Assembly: GCA_035048495.1 (NCBI GenBank)
Contig: CM068547.1
Coordinates: forward strand, 30,077,913 to 30,141,912
Origin: Euptelea pleiosperma
Lineage: Eukaryota > Streptophyta > Magnoliopsida > Ranunculales > Eupteleaceae
Direction: 5' to 3'
Length of the DNA: 64,000 bases
The notes under the pieces were generated by a model, which was not told the origin of the DNA, did no database searches, and saw only the letters and a list, made by a program, of their open reading frames with translations. Below are positions 12,805-25,758 of the stretch, piece by piece (positions within the stretch are counted from its first letter, which is position 1; each line of letters opens with the position of its first letter). The translations under genes and the position numbers were made by a program.

Positions 12805-13356
12805 TTCAACATTGAACTGGTTCTTCTGAGCTAGGCACAGAAAGCATGACATTTCCAAATAGGCCCTAAGAGAGTAGAACTTTGCCGACTTATGGATGTT
12901 TGGCTAATCCCTAGGTGGACCTACCGTTGTTCTGCTTGGGTTGTTCATCTATTTTGGACTTGTATTTCCCATCCATCTTTTTCCCATGCCCCAAATGATG
13001 GGCAATTCTGCTCGATTAGTGATTTCAAACCTTTGGATCTTTGTACCCCAAATGATGGTCAATAATGCTCAAATTCCACAGTTAAAAATAAACCAATGAA
13101 AACGACTCAAATCCAACACTTAAAAATAAAGTAAAAGCGTATCGGAATACCTGAATGGTCTTGATGGGAGGCTTATTGAGAATCTTGAGTTCTCTCCAAC
13201 TCCAAATCTTCTTCTTTAGATAAAGTCCACCCTCCTTCCACTCCATGGTAGTGTGGGCTCAGACTCAGAAAGAAGACTATAAACAACGTGACAGGACCCA
13301 TGAAAGCCATGGATTGAAGCTCCTTTTGTAGATAGTCCATGACTGGCCAGCCCTCG

Positions 13357-13363
13357 ATTTATA
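13357..13363 (-). promoter_or_regulatory. TATA-like box upstream of neprosin pseudogene
   Basis: Minus-strand TATAAAT lies 46 nt upstream of the pseudogene start codon at 13310, mirroring the gene A spacing. Transcription could persist although the frame is broken. Confidence 0.4.
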
Positions 13364-15110
13364 TGGAGTATAGCTAGCTAGCCCAGATGTTTATCGGGAA
13401 ACCTTCAGCTAATTTTAGCAACAAATTAATAAGAAGATAGCCTGTCAACTTTCCATTTTTGGTTGGTTATTTATTTTACTCTAGTAAAACCTTGCATGTG
13501 CATTGAAAATGTTTCAATATATCTTTTTAGAGCATGAAATGGGTTGGTTCTGGGTCGGATCCAGTTAGATCAGAAATTGGATCTGACTTAGATAATGCCA
13601 AATGATAGTCATATACGTATATATATTCAGATTTATATGATCATGTGAACTAAAATCCAATCCAAGATCCATTGAAATTTGATCAATATACATGTAAAGC
13701 TAGAATTTGAACAAGCTTATTCGAATCTGGAACCAACTGGGTCCATATCACTTGATCTGTATCCAAACCAAGATCCATATATGAGTATACATATCCGACC
13801 AATATCTATTCGTTGTTCTTGCGTTACTAAGATGAATTCCCTAAAATACCCTTATTTGTTTTCATTTGATTTATTTAAATTATTCACTTGGCAAGGGTGT
13901 TATGGTCTTTTAGTGTCAAAAGGCATAGGTCACCTGTTCATGTTTTTATTCTTAGTTGTCACAAGTGCACGGATATTTTTGTGGAGCTGTGTGGAGCTAT
14001 GTATCAATACACACCAGAAGCATTGAAGGAAAAAATGAAGAAGATGTAACAAGGTATACCTGACACTTTTTCAAATGCGCAAGCGCCATTTTTGTTACTC
14101 ACCGCTGCCATCTGGGTCACTTACCGCATGGATGTTTAGCCAACCCCTTGGTGGATATACACACCAAAAATCACCATGATTGGTAATCCATAACCATTAG
14201 ATTTGGGCCTGTTTTACACTCTCATATTAATTGATATCACTTGATCTGTCGGTTGATCCATAGGTTCGAAGCTACATTAGTTGACATTAGAAAAAACAAA
14301 AAGTTGAAGGACGTACAGTCTCTGATGGTACATTCAATGATCTACAGGAATTCATCAAAGCGATCAAGGATAGTATTCCTGGATTGCCAATTTATTATAT
14401 GTTACAGGTATGTCTACTTGTGGCATGCTTTGGTTGATTCTTTGAGAAGATTTCTTTAGCATAAATTGTAGTTTTTAGAAACAGTTACCTTTAAGAAAAC
14501 TAATTCTACAGAGAAGTCTCTTTTAAGTTTTAATTGATAACTACAGTCTATCATATTTTCTCTCCCGCAATGTATTTGTTATTTTAGAAATATAAAAATT
14601 GCTCTAATTTCTAAAACTTGCTCCTGAAAATCATTAATAATTTGTTTGCTTCCATTAGAAAGATAATTTTCACTCATAAATGAACTATCTAGAAGAAAAA
14701 AAAAACAAAGCAGACATGGTAGAACTAACATTTTTAATCCGGTAAGATATAGGTACCTGAGGCATTGCAGTTTTCAAAAGATACAACTACCTTCAGTCAA
14801 GGACAGGCTGTTATTGGGATTTTGGATCTGAATCCTCAAAATATGGCATTTTTTGTAGGTTCTCTTTGGGCTTTCTTAAGTAATAAAAAGTCTAGAAAGA
14901 AAAAAATGGCATGATCAGATTTTTTGGGGTTTTAATTAGAGTAAAAAACTCTACAATTTTTTTTTTCTTTATGGTTACCATAAAGCTTATAGAGAGATTT
15001 TTTAATTAACCAATTTTGTTGAATTTCGATTTTTCAAGAAACCATAATTGAAAAATGAAAAAAATAGTTCTTCAAAATTTTATGGGCAGGTGGTGTTTCG
15101 ATACTTGAAA
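13364..15110. other. Intergenic DNA without recognised gene
   Basis: About 1.7 kb of AT-rich sequence. The longest open frame (13679-14026 plus) shows no motif and no paralogue in the window. I see no splice-linked coding blocks, RNA gene or clear repeat family. Confidence 0.5.
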
Positions 15111-15114
15111 GAAA

Positions 15115-15702
15115 GCTCCCCATCATCTTCTGAAACTTCAACACTACACTGGTGCTCGTAGAAACGGTTACATAAATGCTTTATGTCACACGGAATCTTT
15201 GCCAAACTAGAATATGAAAATATTCTTTACAATCTCCCCCTTTGGCAATTCTGTGACAAAAAATATTTAATCATATAGAAGGAAAAAAAAAATAGAATTA
15301 CAATCCTACCCTCTTACATGATTCACTCACTATCTCATAATTTCTCAGAGATAACAAATAGATAAATAGAATATAAGCATTTGATCTGTTCCTTGCACAT
15401 TTTTCAGACAAAATATACCATGTAATATCATCGGCAGAAATAGATAAAATAATTAAACATTGCAGTGAGTTAATTATGCACATCACATGTAGAGAAATAG
15501 GTAAAATAATGAAATAATTGTACTCCCCCTAAATTTCTCTCCCCTATCTCATGCATCTACTAGTTCACCTCATATGATTTTTATCTCCCCCTTTTTGTCA
15601 CAGATTGACGAAGGTACAGAAAATAAGCAGATAAATAGCATGAATTGAATATAATCATGAAAAATAAGTGCATAAAAACATATAACAAAATACAAACAGT
15701 AC
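15115..15702 (-). mobile_element. 3' fragment of a minus-strand Copia element (internal end, PPT and LTR start)
   Basis: Read on the minus strand, internal sequence is followed by the polypurine tract CAAAGGGGGAGAT (about 15232-15244). Then the LTR begins TGTAAAGAATATTTTCATA at 15231. About 110 nt of LTR can be followed. The same LTR start is seen at 35650 (minus) and 43976 (plus). The fragment ends where the Tat LTR begins. It is probably the 3' end of the element whose 5' LTR is at 34331-35650 (inference). Confidence 0.65.
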
Positions 15703-15738
15703 TGTGGGTGTCGTATTTTTCAGCAAGTAAAATAATGA

Positions 15739-15888
15739 CACGTGTCCCTGGCATGACACGTGCGGATTATGAAAGGATGACACGTGATGATAATCAGCAC
15801 GCGTGAGTGAATACGCCGAAGGCATCATAGAAGCCATAAACTGTCCCATCGCTGTCACACAACTTTCATTAATAGGAAGCGCCACGTG
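15739..15888 (+). promoter_or_regulatory. Cluster of four CACGTG G-boxes at the start of the Tat LTR
   Basis: CACGTG occurs at 15739-15744, 15757-15762, 15781-15786 and 15883-15888. The first three are embedded in the repeated context TGACACGTG. A fifth copy (16668-16673, GGACACGTGG) lies about 30 nt upstream of the TATA box. G-boxes of this form bind bZIP/bHLH factors and act in abscisic-acid and light responses in plants. Function here is inferred. Confidence 0.6.
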
Positions 15889-15984
15889 TCAAGTTGGAAT
15901 GATCAGAAGAGAGCATCTTGAGGCAGAATACTGACAGAACGCATTAACGCTTCGATCTTTAATATGTCGGGAAGCATTCAATCT

Positions 15985-16440
15985 TGCCCGACATATTAAT
16001 CATCGATCTTCTTGACAGGATTAATATTCAACTCACCCCGACAAGGTATAACGGCCTACATGATTTGGTTATCGTCCTTAACAGGAGTGATTTTCAACAT
16101 ATTCAACTCACCCCGACAAGGGCAGATGACTTATTTAAGGGGATCAATTTTCATCTCATCCCGACAAGGTCAGATGACTTATTGGATGTACACATCCCGA
16201 TACGGTCAAATGACTTCTTTAACAGGATCGATTTTCATCTCATCCCGACAAGGTCAGATGACTTATTGGATGTACACATCCCAACAAGGTCAAATGGCTT
16301 ACTTGATGGATCGATTTTCATCTCATCCCGACAAGGGTAGATGACTTATTGGATGCATACATCCCGACAAAGTCAAATGACCAACTTGACGTGATTGATT
16401 GTCATCTCATCCCGACAAGTATACAGGATCTTACAAGCGA
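15985..16440 (+). repeat. Tandem repeats in the Tat LTR
   Basis: Units contain CATCCCGACAAGGTCAGATG, GACTTATTGGATGTACA and AGGATCGATTTTCATCTCAT. They recur about six times with spacing of roughly 40-85 nt and some variation. The open frames across the array are by-products of repetition. Its place upstream of the TATA box suggests an enhancer-like array. Confidence 0.7.
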
Positions 16441-16700
16441 GATAAGTATTTTAAACTCAGTTAGGTTCTTAACCAATGAATATTGGCCACATGGCAGTTA
16501 ATTGAACCATCACAGTTTCAACATCCCTTTATTCGAATGTCTGGCACGAAGGATCCCACCTCAGTGCCACTTCAGTCATTTCAGGTATAACCGAATAAGG
16601 TTAGTTAAGATCTAACAAGAAGATTAACAGAATCTATCTAGATCATAACTGATTGATGACGACTGGACACGTGGAAGGGGAGTCACGCAAGTTCTAGGGG

Positions 16701-16708
16701 TATAAATA
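16701..16708 (+). promoter_or_regulatory. TATA box of the Tat 5' LTR
   Basis: TATAAATA in a GC-leaning context (GGGGTATAAATACAAGG), with a G-box 28 nt upstream. Transcription would start near 16733, leaving a leader of about 325 nt to gag. Confidence 0.6.
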
Positions 16709-16997
16709 CAAGGCCCTCAGGACTGAGAAAATGATCTTGCTCTCCAGATCCAGATAGCCTAAACTCTGAAACATTTTACAATTTTCCTGAACCTTGTTAC
16801 AAATCCTAAACTGACTTGAGCGTCAGAGTATTGTCAACAGGTACAACCACATCCTATCTGGAGATCATCCTATCCTTCGCGGAGGAGAAAGCAATTTTCA
16901 TCCTGAACACTGGAGTCATCCAATCATCATCAAGATACGAATCGTCTGACCTCGAAGATTATGTGGGTTAGATCAGATATTTTTTCCCCATATCTTT

Positions 16998-17010
16998 TGG
17001 CGCCGTCTGT
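16998..17010 (+). other. Primer binding site, tRNA-Asp-like
   Basis: TGGCGCCGTCTGT follows the LTR by seven bases. The first nine bases (TGGCGCCGT) match the complement of the 3' end of plant tRNA-Asp, the primer typical of Tat/Athila-type gypsy elements. The match then weakens, so the primer identity is probable rather than proven. Confidence 0.6.
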
Positions 17011-17058
17011 GGGAACCGACTAGAAGTTTTCTATTCTAAGAGAGATTCGATTCAAGCA

Positions 17059-18939
<1,881 letters not shown>

Positions 18940-18945
<6 letters not shown>

Positions 18946-19381
18946 CACTCAAACGCATTAGTGCTCACCTTGCCTATGGGTAATTATGAGGTAAAGCGTT
19001 TGCTGATAGATCCCGGTAGCTCAGCTGAGATATTATTCGCAGAAGATTACAAGAGGATGGGTTTAAACCCATCAGATTTAGTCCATAGTAATATTCCACT
19101 GGTCGAATTTAATGGCCAGAAGGAGTATGTGATTGGAAAGATAGTTCTGCTAGTAAAAACGGGACCGATCACATCTCTGGTAGAATTTCTGGTTCTGGAT
19201 ACTCCATCCCCATATAATGGCAGAGGATGGATACATGAGGTAAAAGGCATACCATCTACCTATCATCAATTGTTCCAATTCCCAGCTGATCATGGGATAA
19301 TGGAGCTCAAAGGAGACCAAGTTGTCTCGAAGAAGTGTTATGCCATTGCCCTCCGACCTAAGAATGTTCCCAGTCGTGAGG
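18940..19381 (+). pseudogene. Tat aspartic protease region, interrupted by LTR insertion
   Basis: The frame reads ALVLTLPMGNYEVKRLLID then PGSSAEILF. The D-x-G-S-S block is the retropepsin active site. STYHQLFQFPADHGI and the GDQVVSKKCY block that normally closes this region follow. A frameshift just before 18950 disconnects it from gag. The reading is cut at 19381 by a family L LTR whose target duplication is TGAGG; the downstream continuation starts at 24755. Confidence 0.75.
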
Positions 19382-22300
19382 TGATATTCGCTTAAAAGTA
19401 CGTATTTTCCACTGTTATCTTCTAAGCGTTTTCACACTCTCCTACGTTAAAATGCTCTATTTATCTACTTTTCTACGTAAGAGTCTCTTTTGTTGCGTAG
19501 AACACACTTCTCTGGACGAAATGGTATATTTGCATGCATTAAACACATTTTCGAAGTCTAGACATTGAGTCATTCTGATAAAGTCTCATTACGCGCTTCT
19601 TCTGTCGCAGGAAACCCCGATAGGACAATTCTCGAGACTTGCGAGCCCAGTTCGATCAGGAAAGCCCATTATCAAAGCTTAAAGAGCCCACATGCTATGA
19701 CTAGAAGATATGGGTCAAATATGGGTTGAATAAGAGGACCAAAAAGCCAGCCCAAAGAACGAAGAGAACAGGAGAGCCAATGACCAGGAGACGGACCAAA
19801 GCGTTTAAAGCCACATGAGTCAGCAAGGAATGATAATCTATTCTACTGGAGAAGCGTGAGGATGGTCACAGTGAAGACCAGGGTTCCAGACCCTCTGCCA
19901 ATACTTTTATCTCCATTTTTTGATATTTTCTCTCTCATCTCTCCTTATTCTCTCTCTCTTCATCTCTCGGTCATCGAATCTACTGACCTAACCCCAGAAC
20001 TCCTGCCCATTGGCTCTGTCTCATCTTGAAAGTAGGTATTTTCCGCGTCGTTGGTTACGAAAACCCTAACTTCAACACATTTATAATTTTTATCCGATTT
20101 CCTACAAAATTTTAGATATTTGTATAGGGATTCGTGTCGGATGTCGATCTGCACTCGGGGTTAGTTTGTGCAAGCAAAGAACATGAAATGACGAATTTGT
20201 ATCAGAAAAATATGGAGAGGTGGGAATGGTGGTGGATTAAAACATGATTGGTTGATTTTAGAGAGAGAAAATTACTACAAATATCAAGAGCATGAAGAAC
20301 CCAGATAAAGTAAAACATGAAATGTAAACTATTGCACTTAAATAATTAAAAAAAAAAAAAAACTAAAATTTATTCAAAGTGATTAAATCCTTACAACCAT
20401 TGATAGAATTAAACTAAGTTTAGAAAGCAACAACTTGAGAGAAAAACAAAGAATTTTAGAGAGAGAAAATCCTAAAAATCTAGAGAGAGAAAATTAGGAG
20501 AGGGAGTATTCCTAGAGAGAGAAGATAGAAAGAGGTCTAAAGAAGGGGAGAGAGAAAGATAACTCATCACTTACCAAGGATGATGATGGAGAGCATGGCC
20601 TTAGAAGAGGTTGGCTGCGAGGAGTGATCTACGTGGTGATGAACTCGTGGGTGGCCGAGATGGTAGTGGCCAAAGAGAGGTGGCGAACGGGCTATGGATG
20701 AAGGGCCGACCCGTTTAAGATGTTCGAGCCAACAAGGTGGAGAGGACCGTTTGGGGCGGACTGGGGTTGTAACCTGCAACTCCAGTTATGCAACGAAAAG
20801 GGATTGCAGGCCGTTGCAAGGTGGAAGCTTCAAGCATGGAGATCTCGGTGGAGAGAGGAGATGCACATAGTGGATGGACCCAACTAAGTGAGGAACTTGG
20901 GTTGACAGTAGCAGCGTTCTTGGTGGCCTGTGCTGTTCTTGTGGTAGTAGCAGCGGCATCAAAGGGGTGGAGATGGTGATAGTTGAGGCGGTGGTGGAGA
21001 TGAAGAACCAGGTAAGGCATCTTCTCCCCTCCTTCTTCCTCTATTTTCCCTTTTTTTTTTCTTCTGGGTTTTTTTTGGGTGAGGAAGAAAGCAGTTTGGG
21101 AGGAAGCTTTGACGGTTGCAACTCCAGCAACCTTTGGAGAAGAAGGAGAGGGCGGTGGTGCAGTTATTGAAGACGGTGGAGATGTAGAGGACTGTGCAGC
21201 AACAGCAAAGAGATTAGTGGAAGGCGTGATGGTGCTGGCATGGGAGAACGTTGCAGCTGCAACTTGTGGGAGGTGGTGTTACGGGGCTACCCTATCGGAG
21301 ATGGCGGAGGAGCAGGCGGAGGGGGGCGCTGACGGCCGGAGTTGCAGGCTGCAACTCTGGTAGAAAACGGTAATATGACGAAAACGAAAATAAAAAAAAA
21401 AAAAATGAGACGAAGAAGAAGAAGAAGAAGAAGAAGAAGAAGAAGAAGAAGAAGAAGAAGAACGAGAAGAACCAGATGGCCTGCAACTCCGGCGAAGATG
21501 GAGGAGGAAGAAGAAGAAGAAGATGGAAGAAGAAGAGGAGAAAGAAGGAGAAGAAGAGGCGAAAACGTGGTGGTGTTTTTTGGGGGAGAGAAAGGAGAAG
21601 AAAGGAGGGGGATTAGGGTTCCAAAGAACCCTTCTCCTTCCCCTTTTAAAGCTCCCTAGTTTCCATTAATGGAAATTAGGGAGTTTTTGAAATAAAAAAA
21701 TAAATTTTTTTTTTTTTTAAGTAAAACATTACTTTTCTTTGGGGAATGTCACCATTTAGTGGACCCCCCATTTTTTAAAATTTAATTAAAATTATTTTGA
21801 AATTCACGGGGTCCACTAACTGGTCGGACAGCGGGTCGATGATGATGGGCCCGGCTACTGGCCCACATGGATTGATGATGTTCATCGTCTCACAAGATGA
21901 TGTGACAGACAGTCTGATGGCGATCGGATGGATGGTGACTTGATTGGGACCCAGATTGGTAGATCGACGGATCTAGAGAGATCCAACGGTCCGATTGAAG
22001 ATCCAACGGTCCGATGGAAGATCCAACGGTCAGAAAGCTAAGGGAGATGAGATAGAGCCGAAGGGCAGGAGTTCTGGGGTTAGGTCAGTAGATTCGAGGA
22101 CCGAGAGATGAAGAGAGAGAGAGAATAAGGAGAGATGAGAGAGAAAGTATCAGAAAATGGAGATAAAAGTATTGGCAGAGGGTCTGGAACCCTGGTCTTC
22201 ACTGTGACCATCCTCACGCTTCTCCAGTAGAGTAGACTATCATTCCTTGCTGACTCATGTGGCTTTAAACGCTTTGGTCCATCTCTTGGTCATTGGCTCT

Positions 22301-22999
22301 CCTACTCTCTTCGTTCTTTGGGCCGACTTTTTGGTCTTCTTATTCAGCCCATATTTGGCCCATATCTTCTAGTCATAGCATGTGGGCTCTTTAAGCTTTG
22401 ATAATGGGCTTTCCTGATCGATGTGGGCTCGCAAGTCTCGAGAATTGTCCCATCGGGGTTTCCTGCGACAGAAGAAGCGCGTAATGAGACTTTATCAGAA
22501 CGACTCAATGTCTAGACTTCCAAAAGTGTGTTTAATGCATGCAAATATACCATTTCGTCCAGAAAAGTGTGTTCTACGCAACAAAAGAGACTCTTACGTA
22601 GAAAAGTAGATTAATAGATCATTTTAACGTAGGAGAGTGTGAAAACGCTTAGAAGATAACAGTGGAAAATACACACTTTTAAGCGAATATCACATCTCCC
22701 TTAGCTTTCTGACCGTTGGATCTTCAATCGGACCATTGGATCTCTCTAGATCCGTCGATCTACCAATCTGGGTCCCAATCAAGTCACCATCCATCCGATC
22801 GCCATCAGACTGTCTGTCACATCATCTTGTGAGACAATGGACATCATCAATCCATATGGGCCAGTAGCCGGGCCCATCATCATCGACCCGCTGTCCGACC
22901 AGTTAGTGGACACCGTGAATTTCAAAATAATTTTAATCAAATGGGGGGTCCACTAATTGGGGAAATTCCCCAAAGAAAAGTAGTGTTTTACTTTAAAAA

Positions 23000-23030
<31 letters not shown>

Positions 23031-24749
23031 CTTTTTTTATTTAAAAAATACCTTATTTCCAATAAAGGAAATAGGGAGCTTTAAAAGGGGAAGGAGAAGG
23101 GTTCTTTGGAACCCTAATCCCTTTCCCCTCTCATCCCCTCCTCCCCCTATCAATCCCCCCACGTTCTCCCTCCACCGGCTGGCCATTTCTTCTTCTTCTT
23201 CTTCTTCTCCATTGATTCCGACGAGAAGCTCGCCGGATCTGTCCTCTTACTTGTCTTCTTCTTCATTCACCTGCTCGTGCTCCACCGGTGCGTAGCACCG
23301 CCTGCTGCCGCGGGCAGCAACCTTCCGCACCGCTGCACACCGCCCTCTACCGAATTGGTGCGCCACTGCTCTCCACCTTGCTAGCCATCACGGCCTGCTC
23401 CTCTAGCAGATCTGCCTCCTCCTTTCTACCCTTCAGCCTCTCTCCACGCCGGTGTCTTCCCCCACACCATCTCTCCACCGTTGCAGATCACCACCGTCTG
23501 TCTCCATTAGAGCACAAGCTTGCTGCCCTCTGCTACACTTTCTCCACCGCCATACCCCCTTGCTTCACCGCTGCCATCTCCAATCGGCGAGTCCAGAAAC
23601 ACCGTACGCTGCCACCTCTCCAATCTCTCCTCCGAAACTGGCTTTCTTCTCCTTGCTGGAACTCCAGCAAGTTCTTCCACAAGCATTGCGTCACCCTGAA
23701 ATTCTCTTTGCGCCGCCTCCCTGGTTCTCTACCGGTGCTCTCCTCCACCTTTGCAACTCCGGTCGGCAACCCAGCAACCTCTCCTCGCAGCTGATCGTGC
23801 ACAGCAACCACGACAAAATCTGCAACTTTGCCACTCCATTGGTCATGCTCCTCCTTGAGCCACTAACCTGCAAGTTCATCCTTCACCAAGCCGAACTACA
23901 GGCCACCATTCCCAGCAGTGATGTTCACTTGTGTGCCATGTTCCACGGATTGGTCTGCAAGAAAAAGAACGAACCGAATGGCCCTCATCCCTCCACCGGC
24001 GATTTCTTCTTCTTCTTCTTCATCTTCTCCGGCAACTTGCAGATCAGCTCCTCCTTGCTGCACCATCGCCTGAACCTGCAGAACGCCAGCAACACCGTTT
24101 TATTCTTAGTCTCCTCCTTGGAGATCCACGGCCAAATCGTCTTCTTCATGCACCTACTGTAAAACTGAACATCTCCAACATCCATCTCTGGTGATCATCT
24201 CACAACCGGAAGGTAAGATCCGAGATACAACCTCTCTCGTTCTCTCTATCTCTTATTTTCTCTCTGTACAACTCAGTTCTCTTTCTAGTTCTCTTTAAAC
24301 TCTTTTTCTCTCTCTTAATCTCTATCTCTCAAAAGCTTTCTCTTTCTCTCTCTAAGATCTATTTCCTCTCTTTACTTTCTTCCTCTCCTACTCTCTTTTT
24401 CTCTCTAACTAAACTTTCTATCTCTTCCTTTTTCTCTCTCATTCTCTCTCTAGGTGTTTTCCTTTATTTTCTCTCTCTAGATTTCTTCTCCCTCTTTAGG
24501 GTTTAATATTTGTTTCTTTTATTTCTTTGTAAGTTGAAATTTGAGTTGATTAATGGAATTGATTTTGAAATAAAAAAAAAGTCATTTTATGTTCTTTACT
24601 GCGCGTTCCCTAATTCCGAGTGCGGATCGACATCCGACATGAATCCCTATACAAAAGTTCATATTTTGCAGAAATTAAATCGGAAAAGATACAAATTTTG
24701 TTGGAATTAGGGTTTCCGTAACCAACGACGCGGAAAAACCCTACTTTCA
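19382..24749 (+). mobile_element. Family L solo LTR (outer), plus orientation, itself interrupted
   Basis: It begins TGATATTCGCTT and ends CCCTACTTTCA. TGAGG stands on both sides (19377-19381 and 24750-24754), a perfect 5-bp target duplication. The nested inverted LTR at 20027-22692 splits it; without that it is about 2.7 kb. No internal domain is present, so it is a solo LTR, the usual product of recombination between two LTRs. Open frames inside (for example 23288-23794 and 23452-24162) are CT-rich and not conserved in the sister copies. Confidence 0.85.
20027..22692 (-). mobile_element. Family L solo LTR nested inside another copy, minus orientation
   Basis: On the plus strand it starts TGAAAGTAGGTATTTTCC and ends AAGCGAATATCA, the reverse complement of the family ends. 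The target duplication CATCT is perfect (20022-20026 and 22693-22697). Length is 2666 bp. It contains a (GAA)n tract at 21412-21471 that generates arginine- or glutamate-rich open frames; these are not genes. Confidence 0.88.
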
Positions 24750-24754
24750 TGAGG

Positions 24755-25705
24755 ATCCGCAAGAAGATGGAACTTCATCTATGGTTGCTGAGCAATAGCA
24801 ACCAGAGGGCATCCCGGCAAGTCTGGAGCAGGCTGCGCTTAGTCGGGATGATGAGAAGGTTAAATTTGAGCCTGACAACATTCCCATGATAGATGAAAGT
24901 GAACAATCAACCTCGGGACCGAGGAAGATCCAAAGTATACCTTTATCGGGCCTGGTCTATCCATCGAAGAGAAGATATCCTATGCTGATTTTCTGAAATC
25001 TTACATGGACGTCTTCGCATGGTCATTCAGCGACATGCCAGGTATTCCTCCCGACATCTCTTGTCATCATTTAAAGGTAGATAATAAATATTTACCTATG
25101 AAACAACGACTCGGAGAATTGCCCCCGAGAAGCAGAAGGCTGTCTAAGAGGAGATTGATAAACTCTTAACAGCCGAGTTCATCCGAGAAGTCAATAATGC
25201 TCAGTGGTTAGCCAACATAGTGGCTGTACCAAAGAAGAATGGGAAGATAAGAGTGTGTATCGACTTCACCCATTTGAACAAAGCTTGCCCTAAAGATCCA
25301 TATGTTTTATCAAGAATTGATCAACTTGTCGACGCCACCTCGGGATATGAAATCTTATCCCTCATGGATGGTTACTCGGGTTATAACCAAATTCTATTAT
25401 ATGAGCTAGATCAGGAGATGACGGCCTTCACAACTGACAGAGGTGTCTTCTGTTACAAAGTGATGCCTTTCAGCCTCAAGAACACGGGAGCCACTTACCA
25501 GTGTCTCGTCAATAAAATGTTCCATGATATGATTGGTGTGACAATGGAAGTCTACATAGATGACATGATGGTAAAAACACAAACCTAAAACTTCATCTAG
25601 GAGATCTCAAAAAAACATTCGACCGCTTATGGGAGTATCAAATGAAGCTCAACCTTGCCAAATGAGTCTTTGGAGTAACCTCGGGGAAATTCTTAGGTTA
25701 TCTCA
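24755..25705 (+). pseudogene. Tat reverse transcriptase, degraded
   Basis: After the LTR insertion the pol frame continues with YADFLKSYMDVFAWSFSDM and MPGIPPDI, the usual lead-in to gypsy RT. Core motifs are VAVPKKNGKIRVCIDF, LNKACPKDPY, LMDGYSGYNQI and the catalytic YIDDMMVKT (about 25552). The stretch 25220-25588 is open. A stop replaces a codon before EEIDKLL (about 25147), and a frame change follows KTQT near 25585. A TGA stands where family members have cysteine in K-C-x-FG (about 25663). Confidence 0.8.
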
Positions 25706-25758
25706 TTACAAGACGAGGTATCGAAGCTAATCCCAAGCAGATCAGGGCCTTAACAGAA

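Larger units (their letters stand above)
6234..13310 (-). pseudogene. Neprosin-like (DUF239) pseudogene, gene B
   Basis: Seven minus-strand exon remnants match gene A exon for exon: 13151-13310, 11101-11190, 9730-9939, about 9371-9536, about 8818-8872, about 8588-8740 and 6234-6616. Conserved blocks include [39 protein letters not shown] and GCFNMLCPGFV. The last exon has GDWWLQ and ends GGPEGVCGL before TAA. Lesions relative to gene A and the family: a 2-nt deletion in exon 1 (gene A GAGAGACAACTC, here GAGAGAACTC) giving an early stop; exon 4 acceptor CAG changed to CCG; a 1-nt loss at the conserved GW near 9385; exon 5 donor GT changed to AT; a 5-nt tandem repeat (ATAAG twice) shifting exon 6; exon 6 donor GT changed to GC; and a 1-nt loss in exon 7 between VG and YWPKS, causing TAG. 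The frame cannot be translated as a full protein. Confidence 0.88.
15703..16990 (+). repeat. 5' LTR of the Tat element
   Basis: The proposed limits are TGTGGGTGTCG at 15703 and TTTTTCCCCA ending at 16990, seven bases before the primer site. The TG..CA ends, the TATA box and the following primer site support an LTR. The limits could not be confirmed because the 3' LTR is missing. Confidence 0.6.

Noticed and set aside
13679..14026. Plus-strand ORF of 115 codons in intergenic DNA
   Set aside because: No domain, no paralogue in the window and no splice-linked exons. Chance open frame in AT-rich DNA.
15984..16344. Repetitive ORFs of 110 and 118 codons in the Tat LTR
   Set aside because: They lie in a tandem DNA repeat upstream of the LTR TATA box and repeat the same peptide. 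They are artefacts of the array.
15985..16440. Possible CRISPR-like array because of short regular repeats
   Set aside because: Repeats vary in length and sequence, spacers are not unique or uniform, and the context is a plant LTR.
21342..21659. Arginine- and glutamate-rich ORF of 105 codons
   Set aside because: It is a translation of the (GAA)n microsatellite and purine-rich DNA in a family L LTR. The same happens at 51500-51865 and 59895-60249. No conserved codon pattern.
23288..24162. Overlapping ORFs of 168 and 236 codons, the longest in the first solo LTR
   Set aside because: CT-rich low-complexity sequence within an LTR. Sister copies at 28.9, 46.5 and 51 kb do not keep these frames, and no domain is recognisable.
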